Positions 1 to 10,599 of a stretch of DNA of 37,013 bases are shown piece by piece (position 1 is the stretch's first letter; each line of letters begins with the position of its first letter). Under the pieces are notes generated by a model that was given only the letters and a program-made list of their open reading frames with translations, had not been told where the DNA came from and ran no database searches. Origin of the DNA: Rhabdochlamydiaceae bacterium (GTDB lineage: Bacteria > Chlamydiota > Chlamydiia > Chlamydiales > Rhabdochlamydiaceae); assembly GCA_019752555.1 (NCBI GenBank), contig JAIELY010000029.1, positions 1 through 37,013 on the forward strand. Reading direction: 5' to 3'. The translations under genes and the position numbers were made by a program.

Positions 1-3000
1 ACAACGACAGGTGCGATTAATATCTCAGGAAATGCCGTTAATATTAACAACAACGTAACAACGAGTGCAGGCGCAATTTCGATTGTTAATACAGGGCTTC
101 TTACGATAGCTCCTTCTTCTCCCATCCTTTCAAGCAGCACCTTTACGCAATCAGGTGTGGGTGGCACTGTTGCTCTAGGATCCAACATCACTACAACAGG
201 AACTTTGCAAATTGCAGGCGCTACCACTTTAAATGCAGATGTGAGTTTGAATTCAGCAGGCGGTGCCATTACCCTTTCTAGTTCTGTAAATAGCGATGCA
301 ACGCCGCGCGATTTAACTTTTGTAGCAGGCGCTGGAAGCGTTTCTCTTAGTGGTGTGGTTGGCGGGACAAATCCCTTGGATCTGATCACGTTTCAAAGTG
401 GTGCTAATGTCACAACAGCAGCTCTCTTTGCTACTGCAATCACTCAGATAGCTGGCACGGGCCTTACGCATTTCCAAAGCACAATAGCGACAAGCGGAGC
501 TGCGGGCATTTCGTTAACCGGTAACCAATTTCAGTTTGATCAAGCCGTGACAGCAATGGGTAATGGAGGCTTGAGCATTGTGCATACAGGCTCTCTTACG
601 ATGCCCTTTGCACTCCATGCGCTTACAGGTAATTTTAGTGAAAGCGGCGGCGGGGCTGTTTCTTTAGGAGCTAGGATCAGAACATCGAGCGACACGATCA
701 CTTTTGCAGACCCAATCACATTGACCCATGATGTCACACTCGATTCTACAAACGGAGGAATGTCCGCAGGTGCCAATGTGCATTTGATCAATACAGTAGA
801 TGGCCCCTTCTGCTTAACGTTAGTTGCGGGCACAGGAGATGTGGCTCTCGATGCAGCACTAGGAGCCGGTATTGCAGGGCCTCTAAACTGCCTAAGCGCA
901 TCGGGCGCTAGTGTTTTCCAAGCTAGCTCAGTGCAAACGACAACGACCGTTCAAGAGACAGGAACCGTTCATGTCGGTGGAAATATCACGACAGCTGGAG
1001 GCTCGATTACAATCACTGGAAATCTACAGCCGACAGCCTCAGCGACACTTTCCACATCAGGAGGAGCTGGCAATATCCACATCACAGGCAGCGTAGATCC
1101 CCATTCTATTGGTTTTGACCTGTCGTTGCTAACAGGCTCTGGCACCGTCACTGTCGATAATCCCATTAGTGCGTTAACGCCTTTAAACAACCTCACGATT
1201 ACAGCGGGTAATATCAGTTGGAACGGATTGGGAGGTGTAGGCCTCGGGGCTAGCGGCACGACGACTCTCACTGCCGCAACCAACATTGCCTTTACTGGAA
1301 CCACCTATCACGCCGCGACACAGATCTACACAGCAGCAAGCAATTTCAATATGAATGCCGCTAACACGACAGTTTCTACCGCAGGCTCTCCGATCACCTT
1401 TAATACAGGAACAATTCAGTTGAATGCGGGAGCTCTTTCTCTCTTGAGTAACGGGGGAAATATTTCGATGGGCAACCTGCTGGGCGCAGGTTTCAACTTC
1501 ACGATGGATGCATTCACAGGAGATTATACCTTTATTCAGATCGGAGCGATGGGCCAAGATCTCAATAATGTCGTTTTAACGGCGAACACGTTTACACCTA
1601 CACCTGTTTTAGCCTCAAACGTTTTTGCCACAAGTTTAACTGTCAACAGCCCTACAAGCACAACTCTTTCAGGGCCTCAAACGATCCCTGCAACCTATAG
1701 CGTGCCCGTCTTTATTAATGGTTCTGTGACCTTCTCCTGCGGGGCTAATGGCGATGTCATTTTTAATCAGGCAGTGAATGCAAACCCCGGCGGAGGCGCT
1801 CTTGCCATTAATTTTGGCGCCTGCACAGGTTCTGTGACCTTTGCAGGTCCTGTTGGAGGATCGGCCCCATTGACATCGATTAGCATCGACCAGGCAATTA
1901 ATGTTTCTGTCAACAGCACGATGAATGTAGGAACCTTTACCGAGACAGCAGGAAGTGGAACTGCAAGCTTTGCTGCGGGGCTCACCACAACAGGCTCAGG
2001 CGGCATTCACATCACCTCGCCCGCAATTAACCTCTCTGGTGCCTTTTCGACAGCAAGCGGCGGTGCCATGAGTTTATCGCATACAGGCCTTCTGGATGTG
2101 ACATCCGGAAGCAGTTTTAATACCGATGGGACGTTTTCTGAAAGCGGAGTTGGGGGCACAGTCTCAATTGGCGGAGTTGTGTTAACACATAATGCTGGAG
2201 TCTCTTTTGCAAGCGCCACCACGTTGACCGGCAACTTCGATATCACAACGGCAAATCCTACAGGTGGAAACATCTCCTTTACGAATTTGATCGATGGGAC
2301 AGTTGTAGGTGCGCAAAACTTGACACTTGTTGCTGGGACAGGGGATATCACTTTAAGCGGCGCGATTGGCAGCAACATCCGTTTAGGGCAGATTTTGATT
2401 ACTTCAGCCCATGATGTGAATCTCTCTCTTATGAGCTCTAGCATCAAGGCCTTAGATTATGTCCAATCAGCAGGCACTGGAACCACCACGCTTAATGGCC
2501 CTGTCGATCTCAGCGGCCCCACAGGACTGCATTTTACCGGTATGAATCTCTCGATTAACACGACAGTCCATACATCAAGCACTAACGCGCCGATTGTGGT
2601 AACCAATCAAACTCCAGGGGTCTTGACATTAGGAACCTCTGCCAACCTTACGCCAGCTGGCGCCTTCACTCAAAATGGAACAGGGCCGAATGTCCTTGCA
2701 GGAGCGATCACATCAGGCGGAGAAATTCGTTTTGCAACAGCTGCTACATTACAGGGAACGACAAATCTAGATGCCTCTAGCAACAATCAAAACATCACTT
2801 TCAGTTCGACAATTGATGACACACTTCTAAATACCAATGGTTTAGTTCTCAGCGCAGGGTCAGCAGATATTGCACTAGGAGCGATCGGCAGCATGATTCC
2901 GATCGGCGCACTTCAGATCGTAAGTGTTGAAAACCTCACTGCAGCAGGGATCTCCGCAGCTTCCATTACTCAGACTTCAGGGACAGGGTTAACTCAAATC

Positions 3001-6000
3001 ACAGGCGATCTCTCTACAGCGTTGATGGCAGGCATTAACCTAACAGGTGTTAACATCACGATCGCAGGTAATCTCATTACAGCAGCAGCAAGCGGCGGTA
3101 CTGTTGCACTGGCTCATACTGGCCTGCTCGATCTGACGACAGGGGTGATGACCTCAATCGATGGATCCTTTACAGAAAGTGGAGTAGGAGGTCTTGTCAA
3201 CTTTGGGGGCACCTTAAGTTCCCATACACTTACCTTTAATAATCCCATGACCTTGACGGGCAATGCCCTTTTAAATTCGAACGGCGGCCTTCTGACCTTG
3301 GATACTGTAGACCATAACTTTAACTTAGATCTCACTGCAGGAGCTGCAAACATTGTCTTCAATGGAGATCTTGGCGGATCAACAGCCCTTAATGCGATCA
3401 CTGTCCATAGCGCTGCGGATGTCAACTATCCGATTGTGAATGCAGCCTCTCTAACTCAGGTGAATAGCACCGGAACGACAACTCTTAGCGGGGCCATAAA
3501 CACCACAGGAGTCAACGGGGTTAATATTACAGGCGGAGTGATCACGCAAAATGGCACAATCTCCACTGCTGTCCCAGGTCCAGTTGCATTTAATAATGGC
3601 GCCCAAACGCTCACTATCGCTGCAAATATCACCTCAGGCGGGCCATTTTCTCAAATTGGAACAGGAGCTGTTCACTTAAGTGCCAATATCGAGCCTGTGG
3701 ACTCATCCCTTGACTTTGCAGGCCCAATCACCTTATTTGCTCCAGCTCTCTCTCCCATCATTTTAAAAACAGGACCTGTCGGCAATAACATCACTTTTGG
3801 AAGCACAATCGATGGATCTCAAGATCTGACTTTGATCGCAGATGGCGGTACCATTAACTTCAACGCAAATGTCGGTAATTCCACCCGCCTTGGTAATTTA
3901 ATCATTCAATCCGTTGCTGATGTCAATGCAGCAGGCATTGTAAAAGCTGCTTCCATCTCCCAGCAAGCAGGATCTGGTACAACTACCTTTAACGGCCTTG
4001 TCGACACGAATACCGCCTCTGGAATCACCTTAGTCGGCAGCAATTTCATCTTTAATGCCAATGTCAACGCATCGGCAGCAGGTTCGATCAGCATCAATAA
4101 CTCCCAGCTTTTGACCATTGCTGCAACTTCTGCAATCAGCGCGAATCATGCCTTCCAGCAGATTGGAACAGGAGGTTCTACATCCACCTTGTTAGCAGGG
4201 AGCGTGACGACAACAACTGGCGCCATCGACTTTTTTGGACCTGTCAAAACATCAGGCAGCGGAGCCATCTTAAATAGCAGCGCCGCCAATCAGCCAATCA
4301 CCTTTCATAATACCGTCTCAGGCAATACAGCTCTTGATATGGGCGATCTTCAATTGAATGCCGGAACAGCAGATGTGATTTTCCAATTGAATGCCGGCAT
4401 CTCACCTCTATTTTCTTTAGGAGCTTTGAGTGTTACAAATGCACATGATTTCACCATGCAAGCTGTCCGTGCGGTTTCCATTCTGCAGTCTGCAGGAACT
4501 GGAACCACACTGTTTAATAGCGATATCACAACAAGCGGAAGCAGCGGCGTTAGCCTTACGGCAAGCAACATCACATTCCTTGGCAATGTCACGACAACAG
4601 CATTAGGCCCTCTGTCTGTGACAAACACCTCGCTTGTCACCTTTAGTCCCAATAAAACGTTTACAATTGCAGGAAATCTCACTCAGATAGGCATGGGCGG
4701 GCTAGACAGTATGCATTTTGGGGGCAGCGCAGTGACAACGGGCATGGGCTCTTTCATCTCGCTTAGCTCTCCCACCACTTTAACAGGCCCAGTTTCCTTA
4801 GATACAAGCGCGGGCAATGGAGACATTGCATTTGCGAGCACAATGACAGTGGATGGGCTTTTCCCCATCACCCTCAATGCAGGATCCAATGGCAATATTT
4901 TTGTTCATGGGGTCATAGGACATAATTTCCCGGTAGGCGTCATCACCATCATCAACAATTTCAACACGACCCTAACTGCCGACATAACTGCTGATTCCTT
5001 TGTCAGGTTAGCAGGCGGCGGCACCTCTTTTGTCGGAACTGCGATGACAGCCGCCAATTTAACGACAACAGGACCTGGCGGCGTCAACGTCACAGGAACA
5101 AATTTCTTCCGTCACGGTAACTTGACAACGCTCAATTCAGGGCCTGTTGTCATCACGATCGCAAATACTGGAACGATCACAGGAGTTGCTGGAAATACGA
5201 CCACAATTGATGGTTCCTTTACGCAACTTGGTACAGGGACCGTTGCTTTGGCAGGCACGATTAATACCAATAATGCCCCCATTTCATTTGCCGCAAAGCT
5301 CGTACTAGGTGGAGACGCGGTTTTGAATTCCGGAACAACAGGAGGGGATGTCACCCTCTCTAATACCATCGATACTCTCGCTGGTACGCAGAGCCTAACG
5401 GTTCAGGCTGGGGTGGGAAGTATTACGTTAAGCCAAGCAGTAGGGGCTAACCCCGTGCGCATGCCTCTAAATAATTTAACCCTAACCGGTCGTAATATTT
5501 CCCTCGCTAACATAGGAGCTGCTTCTGCAGGTGTCACTGGAACGATCACCTTAACTGCTTCAAATACGATCCATTATACAGGAACAACCTACAATGCTCA
5601 TATCCAAAGCTATACCACAAGCACACAATACCTAATGAGCGCAGGAGCGCTTACAACCTTCAATTCTAATGGAGGCGCGATGAGTTTTAATACCGCCCCC
5701 ATTCAGCTAGGATCCTCGACCAATTTAACCCTAAATACGTCAGGCGGCGCTCTTTCTGTCGGTGCTGTCCATGCAGGAGCTTCAAGCTTACGCACGCTCA
5801 TCATGAATTCAGGCGCAGGAACGCTGCAGGTCGGAGCAATTGGCACAGCCGGCAATACAGAATTTGCCTCCACATCGATCAGCGGGTCAACAGTCACTTT
5901 AAACAGCGACATTGTTTCTAATGCGCTTACCTTAGCGCCGACGGGCACCCTTTTTGCAAATGGCGATATCACCACGACCAATACCCCCCTCTCCTTCCCA

Positions 6001-9000
6001 ACACCTGTTGTGCTTACAGCGACCAATGTATTTACAACATCAGGCGGCGACATCACTTTTAATGGCCTTCTCGATGGAGATGTCGATAATCTCCGAGGGC
6101 TGACACTAGTTGCAGGCGCTGGCACGATCAACCTCAATCAAGCTGTTGGAAGCTCTCATCCGTTAAGTCTGTTGGAAATTGATTCTGCAGGCAATGTCAA
6201 CGCACAAACACTCATTGTCGATGCCCTTGTTCAGTTTAGCGGCTCGGGGACAACCACTTTAAATGGCCCAACAAATGTGCTCAGCGTTATTGGAGCTCAG
6301 CTTGGCGGCACAAATTTCAGTTTAAAAGGCACCTTTAACACATTCATGAACGGCTCTCTTATTGTCGGCAATACCGGGACATTGAATCTCGATGCAACAC
6401 TTGTCGCTAATCTCTCAGGAGCCCTCACGCAAACAGGCGGGGCTGTCAACCTCGCAGGTTCCATCACTGCAAATCAGCCCGTTACAATCGGAGGCTTAGT
6501 GACATTAAGCGGCACCCCCTCCATCGACACCTCAGCCGCAGGGCAAGCCATCACATTCAATAGTGCGCTTGCCGGAACAGGGTCTCTTACGCTAGCTTTA
6601 GGAGGCGGCGATTTAACCTTTGATGCAGCGATCGGCTCGGTCATGAATCCTGTAGGCACGATTACAATCAGCAGCAACCATAATTTGATGTTTACAAGCG
6701 TCTCTGCAAGCGCTATCCAAGTGGCGAATTCCTCTGGTACAGCAACGCTCAATGGCGCCATTTTCACTAATGGACCGTTGGGGATTTCTGTGACAGGAAA
6801 TAATTTCATCGCCAACGCCGGAAGCATTGTAACCACAAACGGCGGAGGATTAACCGTTACAAATTCAGGCTTTTTAACAGGCAGTGTTGTAACGACCCTC
6901 AACCTTGATGGCGCCTTTCTTCAAAATGGGACAGGACCTGTCTTCCTCGGCGGATCCATTCAAACAAACAACCATGACATCACTTATGCAAGTCCTGTTA
7001 CTGTTGCCCTCAGCTCAAGTCTTAGCACCGGATCTGGAGCTGGAGACATCACATTCATGAGTGCATTAAACGGCACAAATGATCTCACTCTTACCGCTGG
7101 AAACGGATCGATCCTCTTTATGGCAGCAGTCGGCGCGGGTCCTAGCTTAGGAACCTTGACGATCGTCTCAGCGGCAGATGTCAATGCAGGAAGCATTTCA
7201 GCTACGGCGTTGATCCAAAACAGCGCTACCATGACTGGAACTACGACCTTAAGCGGCAATATCATCACATCAGGAAGCGGCGGGATCAACCTTACCGGCA
7301 CCAACTTCATCCGCGGAGCCAACTGGACAACGACAGGCAGCGGCAGCATCACTGTCAATAACAACAACGGAGGAACATTTACCAGCACCGCAGTTGGAAC
7401 GATTTTATCGGCAGGCAGCTTTAATCAAGGAGGAAATGGACCTGTCAATTTAAACCGCACGATCACAACGACAAATGCCCCCATTGATTTCCATGGTCCT
7501 GTTAGTCTTGCCGGAACCACCACCTTAGATTCAGGAGCCGGGGCAGGTTCCATCACATTTTATAATACATTAGATGGCACACAGAATCTTATTTTAAATA
7601 GTGGTTCTGGGAACATCAGCTTCCAGCAAACAGTCGGAGCCACACCCCTTGGGATCATTACGATCCAATTAGCAAATAATGTCCTCATTCAGCAAAACCT
7701 CACTGCATCTAAAATCACTCAAATTGCTGCAACGCCTCTGGGAGCCACCACATTCTCAGGGACAACTATTCTCGGCTCAGGAGGGGCTGTCCTCTCTGGC
7801 TCAGCCTTTTCGATCAGCGGCCCAATGACCACAAGTGCAGCAGGTCCAATCACCCTTTCCAATTCCGGACAATTGACAATTTCAGCTCCTTGCACTGCCG
7901 ATGGAGCCTTTACGCAAACCAATGGCTCTGGACTCACCGTCATCGGCGCAAACATCACTAGCAATACAAGCACGATTTCATTTGTAGGTCCCGCAGCCTT
8001 TTCTAATTTACCCACCCTGCATACAACCGATCAGCCAATCACCTTTAACGCTCCCATCAATGGCCCTGGAGGCGCAGTCCTTAACCCAGGCAATGCGGAT
8101 ATCAATTGGTTCGGCACAGCAGGTGCTTTGACGCCGCTTGGAGCGCTCACATTTACCACAGCAAACACGATTAACACCCTCTCTATTAGCGCCCTTTCTA
8201 TTACCCAGTCAGCCTCTAGTGTTGGGGGGACCACTACGATGATTGGCACTCTGAGCACAAATGGGGTAGGAGGGATCCATTTAACAGGACATACCTTTAA
8301 CTTAACCGGCTCATTGATCTCCACAAATGGAGGCCCTTGTGCTATTTCCCACTCAGGACTTTTAACACTCAATGCAGGCCCTTCCACTCTGCTCTCTGGC
8401 CCCTTCTCTGAGAGCGGTACAGGCGCTGTGTCCCTTTCTGGATTAGTGCATGCAAACGACCAGATGATCACATTTAACAACCCGATCACTTTAATAGGAT
8501 CTACAACGTTAAATAGTGATGGAGGAGCCGATATTACGATTGTAAGTGCAATTAATGGCGCTCAAGATCTTGTTCTTGATGCAGGAACAGATGGCAATAT
8601 TTTGATTCAGGCAGATATAGGAGCCTCGCCTGCCATTACGACACTCACCATCAACAACGCACATAACGTCACCACACAAGCCATCCATTCAGGATCGATC
8701 ACACAGCTTGCAGGATCAGGTCTTGCTACCTATGGGACATTGGACACAACGCTCAGCAGCGGCATTGTCTTAAATGGCAATCAGTTTGAGTTTACAGCAC
8801 CTGTTTCGACAGCAGGCTCTGGCCCGGCTCAGATCACCCTGACTGGCGCAGGGGCTTCCGTTGCCATCGACATGGGAGCTCCCTTTAATGTTGCAGGCTC
8901 CTTCTCTCAGTTAGGAGCTGGATCTGTTTCCCTGTGCGATGACATCACCTCTGGTACAGGATCCATTCTCTTCACAGCTCCCGTCACTTTGTGCAACACT

Positions 9001-10599
9001 AACCCTGTTGTCTTGAATACAGGCTCAGCAACAGGAGATATCACTTTCTCAAGCACTGTCTCTGGCGCTGGAGATCTCACCTTGTCAGCAGGTGCTGGCA
9101 GCATCCATTTCAATGCAAATGTCAGCGGACTAACACAGCTTCAAGTCAACAGTGCGCTTAACCTGACATCAGCCGCACTCAATGTCGGTGTGATCCAATT
9201 TACAGGAATTACAAACCTTGCCACATTTACAAGTTCTCTTACCACAAGCGGTGCTGCAGGCATCACCCTTTCTGGAAATATGTTCTTGTTCCAAGGTCCC
9301 ATTACGACAACAAACCTTGGCCCCCTGAATTTAGATGCCTCTGGCTCTGCGACCTTTTCTTCCACACAAATCATCACCTTAGACGGGCCGTTTAACAAGA
9401 CAGGAAATGCAGAGATGTTCATTGGAGGATCGATTACAACCCATAATCAAGACATCACCATCCAAGAAGATATCATTCTCACAGGAAATCTTCTTCTCGA
9501 TACAGGGCTAGGCGCCGGAAATGTTACCTTCTTAGACGATGCAGATGGCCCGTTTGATCTCACCATTCAGGCAGGAACTGGAGATGTTGTGCTCAATCAT
9601 ATTTTAGGCGATGAAGTTGCTCTAGCAGACTTTACAGTCACAAGCGCACATAATATCATTCTCAATGGAGTTGGCACTAATGTTCCAGGGATAACTGGAG
9701 CTCTCGCCTTAAATGCTACAAATGACATCACCTTAGGCAACGTCTTCTATTCAGGGAGCCAATCCTATTCTGCAGGGGCAAACATCAACTTCACATCCGG
9801 CTCACAAGTGAATATGACCTCTTCTGGCGGATCGATCACCTTTGCGAATGGAGTCGTCCAGCTCTCTCCAATGACAGACCTAAACGTTGTGACTAATAAT
9901 GGCGCTTTTTCTTTCACAGATATTGAAGGCTCTCTCTTTGAAAATATCATTGTAAATGCAGGAAGCGGCGCCACGCATCTTGATAAAGTCGATGGCGGCG
10001 GAACCATTAATAACTTCTTTATTACAGCAGGAAGTATTGATTTAGCAGGAACTATCGACGTCGTTAATACGAACCTGCTCTCTAATACCACGATTAGTAA
10101 TGCCAACAATGCCGCTGTGATCAATTCGACAAATACCGCCTTTTTAAATGCGTTAGGCGGCGATGTCGGCTCACTTGCAAGTCCCATCACAGTCCATACA
10201 TCCAATCAGATTTTTGTAGGTGCAGACGGACACCCCAATAGCCTAGCCGACATTAATGGAAGCTCCTTTGACAACACCGTTCATCCAATAACTTCAAATC
10301 CTCCTTGCAAGATTATTTTTAACGGCGTTGTGATCAAAGACTGCATCATCCCGCCGCCCGTTCCTCCCACGCCCTCTGCCACCAAGCATAAAAAGATCCC
10401 CCCCTTCCCATTTGCCGTTCCTGGAATGGACTCTTCATTTTTTAATCTTGCAAGCGACTACTTTTTCTTCTTTGACTTCATCGACGACACATATTTCCGC
10501 CGCAATCATCTTCTCTATGTCAAAGCCAGCCCAAAAAAAGCAGCCGCAAAATCGGCAAGAAAGAAATTACCGATTGAGACCTCTTTAAAAGCCTTCTAA
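1..10599 (+). CDS. Giant beta-strand-repeat (haemagglutinin-like) surface/secreted protein, 5' end outside window
   Basis: The frame is open from base 1, so the gene starts upstream; the GTG at 157 is internal. At least 3532 residues are present, rich in Gly, Thr, Ser, Asn and Ala and very poor in charge and Cys. This is typical of right-handed beta-helix/FHA-like exoproteins. A repeat of about 165 residues recurs, with landmarks such as FTQxGTG..LxGxI, ITFxxxIDG, LTLxAGxGxI and GINLTGxNF. A different module of roughly 110 residues occurs three times (near bases 1180, 5464 and 9616). The last 80 residues change character: a proline-rich linker (PPPVPPTPS), an aromatic stretch (SSFFNLASDYFFFFDF) and a Lys/Ala tail ending LKAF. 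I see no C-terminal autotransporter barrel and no sorting signal, so the export route is unclear. Adhesion or envelope function is inference. The stop overlaps the convergent gene's stop by 4 bases. Confidence 0.85.
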   Translation, partial: TTTGAINISGNAVNINNNVTTSAGAISIVNTGLLTIAPSSPILSSSTFTQSGVGGTVALGSNITTTGTLQIAGATTLNADVSLNSAGGAITLSSSVNSDATPRDLTFVAGAGSVSLSGVVGGTNPLDLITFQSGANVTTAALFATAITQIAGTGLTHFQSTIATSGAAGISLTGNQFQFDQAVTAMGNGGLSIVHTGSLTMPFALHALTGNFSESGGGAVSLGARIRTSSDTITFADPITLTHDVTLDSTNGGMSAGANVHLINTVDGPFCLTLVAGTGDVALDAALGAGIAGPLNCLSASGASVFQASSVQTTTTVQETGTVHVGGNITTAGGSITITGNLQPTASATLSTSGGAGNIHITGSVDPHSIGFDLSLLTGSGTVTVDNPISALTPLNNLTITAGNISWNGLGGVGLGASGTTTLTAATNIAFTGTTYHAATQIYTAASNFNMNAANTTVSTAGSPITFNTGTIQLNAGALSLLSNGGNISMGNLLGAGFNFTMDAFTGDYTFIQIGAMGQDLNNVVLTANTFTPTPVLASNVFATSLTVNSPTSTTLSGPQTIPATYSVPVFINGSVTFSCGANGDVIFNQAVNANPGGGALAINFGACTGSVTFAGPVGGSAPLTSISIDQAINVSVNSTMNVGTFTETAGSGTASFAAGLTTTGSGGIHITSPAINLSGAFSTASGGAMSLSHTGLLDVTSGSSFNTDGTFSESGVGGTVSIGGVVLTHNAGVSFASATTLTGNFDITTANPTGGNISFTNLIDGTVVGAQNLTLVAGTGDITLSGAIGSNIRLGQILITSAHDVNLSLMSSSIKALDYVQSAGTGTTTLNGPVDLSGPTGLHFTGMNLSINTTVHTSSTNAPIVVTNQTPGVLTLGTSANLTPAGAFTQNGTGPNVLAGAITSGGEIRFATAATLQGTTNLDASSNNQNITFSSTIDDTLLNTNGLVLSAGSADIALGAIGSMIPIGALQIVSVENLTAAGISAASITQTSGTGLTQITGDLSTALMAGINLTGVNITIAGNLITAAASGGTVALAHTGLLDLTTGVMTSIDGSFTESGVGGLVNFGGTLSSHTLTFNNPMTLTGNALLNSNGGLLTLDTVDHNFNLDLTAGAANIVFNGDLGGSTALNAITVHSAADVNYPIVNAASLTQVNSTGTTTLSGAINTTGVNGVNITGGVITQNGTISTAVPGPVAFNNGAQTLTIAANITSGGPFSQIGTGAVHLSANIEPVDSSLDFAGPITLFAPALSPIILKTGPVGNNITFGSTIDGSQDLTLIADGGTINFNANVGNSTRLGNLIIQSVADVNAAGIVKAASISQQAGSGTTTFNGLVDTNTASGITLVGSNFIFNANVNASAAGSISINNSQLLTIAATSAISANHAFQQIGTGGSTSTLLAGSVTTTTGAIDFFGPVKTSGSGAILNSSAANQPITFHNTVSGNTALDMGDLQLNAGTADVIFQLNAGISPLFSLGALSVTNAHDFTMQAVRAVSILQSAGTGTTLFNSDITTSGSSGVSLTASNITFLGNVTTTALGPLSVTNTSLVTFSPNKTFTIAGNLTQIGMGGLDSMHFGGSAVTTGMGSFISLSSPTTLTGPVSLDTSAGNGDIAFASTMTVDGLFPITLNAGSNGNIFVHGVIGHNFPVGVITIINNFNTTLTADITADSFVRLAGGGTSFVGTAMTAANLTTTGPGGVNVTGTNFFRHGNLTTLNSGPVVITIANTGTITGVAGNTTTIDGSFTQLGTGTVALAGTINTNNAPISFAAKLVLGGDAVLNSGTTGGDVTLSNTIDTLAGTQSLTVQAGVGSITLSQAVGANPVRMPLNNLTLTGRNISLANIGAASAGVTGTITLTASNTIHYTGTTYNAHIQSYTTSTQYLMSAGALTTFNSNGGAMSFNTAPIQLGSSTNLTLNTSGGALSVGAVHAGASSLRTLIMNSGAGTLQVGAIGTAGNTEFASTSISGSTVTLNSDIVSNALTLAPTGTLFANGDITTTNTPLSFPTPVVLTATNVFTTSGGDITFNGLLDGDVDNLRGLTLVAGAGTINLNQAVGSSHPLSLLEIDSAGNVNAQTLIVDALVQFSGSGTTTLNGPTNVLSVIGAQLGGTNFSLKGTFNTFMNGSLIVGNTGTLNLDATLVANLSGALTQTGGAVNLAGSITANQPVTIGGLVTLSGTPSIDTSAAGQAITFNSALAGTGSLTLALGGGDLTFDAAIGSVMNPVGTITISSNHNLMFTSVSASAIQVANSSGTATLNGAIFTNGPLGISVTGNNFIANAGSIVTTNGGGLTVTNSGFLTGSVVTTLNLDGAFLQNGTGPVFLGGSIQTNNHDITYASPVTVALSSSLSTGSGAGDITFMSALNGTNDLTLTAGNGSILFMAAVGAGPSLGTLTIVSAADVNAGSISATALIQNSATMTGTTTLSGNIITSGSGGINLTGTNFIRGANWTTTGSGSITVNNNNGGTFTSTAVGTILSAGSFNQGGNGPVNLNRTITTTNAPIDFHGPVSLAGTTTLDSGAGAGSITFYNTLDGTQNLILNSGSGNISFQQTVGATPLGIITIQLANNVLIQQNLTASKITQIAATPLGATTFSGTTILGSGGAVLSGSAFSISGPMTTSAAGPITLSNSGQLTISAPCTADGAFTQTNGSGLTVIGANITSNTSTISFVGPAAFSNLPTLHTTDQPITFNAPINGPGGAVLNPGNADINWFGTAGALTPLGALTFTTANTINTLSISALSITQSASSVGGTTTMIGTLSTNGVGGIHLTGHTFNLTGSLISTNGGPCAISHSGLLTLNAGPSTLLSGPFSESGTGAVSLSGLVHANDQMITFNNPITLIGSTTLNSDGGADITIVSAINGAQDLVLDAGTDGNILIQADIGASPAITTLTINNAHNVTTQAIHSGSITQLAGSGLATYGTLDTTLSSGIVLNGNQFEFTAPVSTAGSGPAQITLTGAGASVAIDMGAPFNVAGSFSQLGAGSVSLCDDITSGTGSILFTAPVTLCNTNPVVLNTGSATGDITFSSTVSGAGDLTLSAGAGSIHFNANVSGLTQLQVNSALNLTSAALNVGVIQFTGITNLATFTSSLTTSGAAGITLSGNMFLFQGPITTTNLGPLNLDASGSATFSSTQIITLDGPFNKTGNAEMFIGGSITTHNQDITIQEDIILTGNLLLDTGLGAGNVTFLDDADGPFDLTIQAGTGDVVLNHILGDEVALADFTVTSAHNIILNGVGTNVPGITGALALNATNDITLGNVFYSGSQSYSAGANINFTSGSQVNMTSSGGSITFANGVVQLSPMTDLNVVTNNGAFSFTDIEGSLFENIIVNAGSGATHLDKVDGGGTINNFFITAGSIDLAGTIDVVNTNLLSNTTISNANNAAVINSTNTAFLNALGGDVGSLASPITVHTSNQIFVGADGHPNSLADINGSSFDNTVHPITSNPPCKIIFNGVVIKDCIIPPPVPPTPSATKHKKIPPFPFAVPGMDSSFFNLASDYFFFFDFIDDTYFRRNHLLYVKASPKKAAAKSARKKLPIETSLKAF
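1180..1500 (+). repeat. B module, copy 1 of 3, in the giant gene
   Basis: Coding for PLNNLTITAGNIS, then TTTLTAATNIAFTGTTYHAA, then ITFNTGTIQLNAGALSL. Matching modules begin near 5464 and 9616 (PLNNLTLTGRNIS..TLTASNTIHYTGTTYNA; later FYSGSQSYSAGANINFTSGS). These modules differ from the A-type repeats and divide the protein into segments. Confidence 0.6.
5464..5780 (+). repeat. B module, copy 2 of 3, in the giant gene
   Basis: It encodes PLNNLTLTGRNIS, GTITLTASNTIHYTGTTYNA and MSFNTAPIQLGSSTNLTLNT, matching the modules near 1180 and 9616 at equivalent positions. Seven A-type landmarks lie between copies 1 and 2. Confidence 0.6.
9616..9940 (+). repeat. B module, copy 3 of 3, in the giant gene
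   Basis: It encodes ALADFTVTSAHNI, GALALNATNDITLGNVFYSG and ITFANGVVQLSPMTDLNVVT. It is the most diverged of the three and precedes the unique C-terminal part. Seven A-type landmarks lie between copies 2 and 3. Confidence 0.55.

Larger units (their letters stand above)
141..9600 (+). repeat. Coding tandem repeats of about 165 codons (A-type) in the giant gene
   Basis: The landmark F(T/S)(Q/E)xG begins near bases 141, 632, 2133, 2665, 3168, 3648, 4153, 4678, 5218, 6427, 6916, 7420, 7909, 8404, 8902 and 9388. Consecutive spacings are about 480-540 bases. The repeats are diverged in sequence and conserved mainly in hydrophobic/Gly spacing, so this is an old protein-level repeat rather than recent DNA duplication. 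A shortened copy lies near 948. Confidence 0.75.

Noticed and set aside
540-10205. Many minus-strand open frames of 60-150 codons across the giant gene
   Set aside because: They are mirror frames of a Gly/Thr/Ser-rich repeat gene. They lack ribosome sites, have Pro/Val-rich composition imposed by the opposite strand, and share no family motifs.
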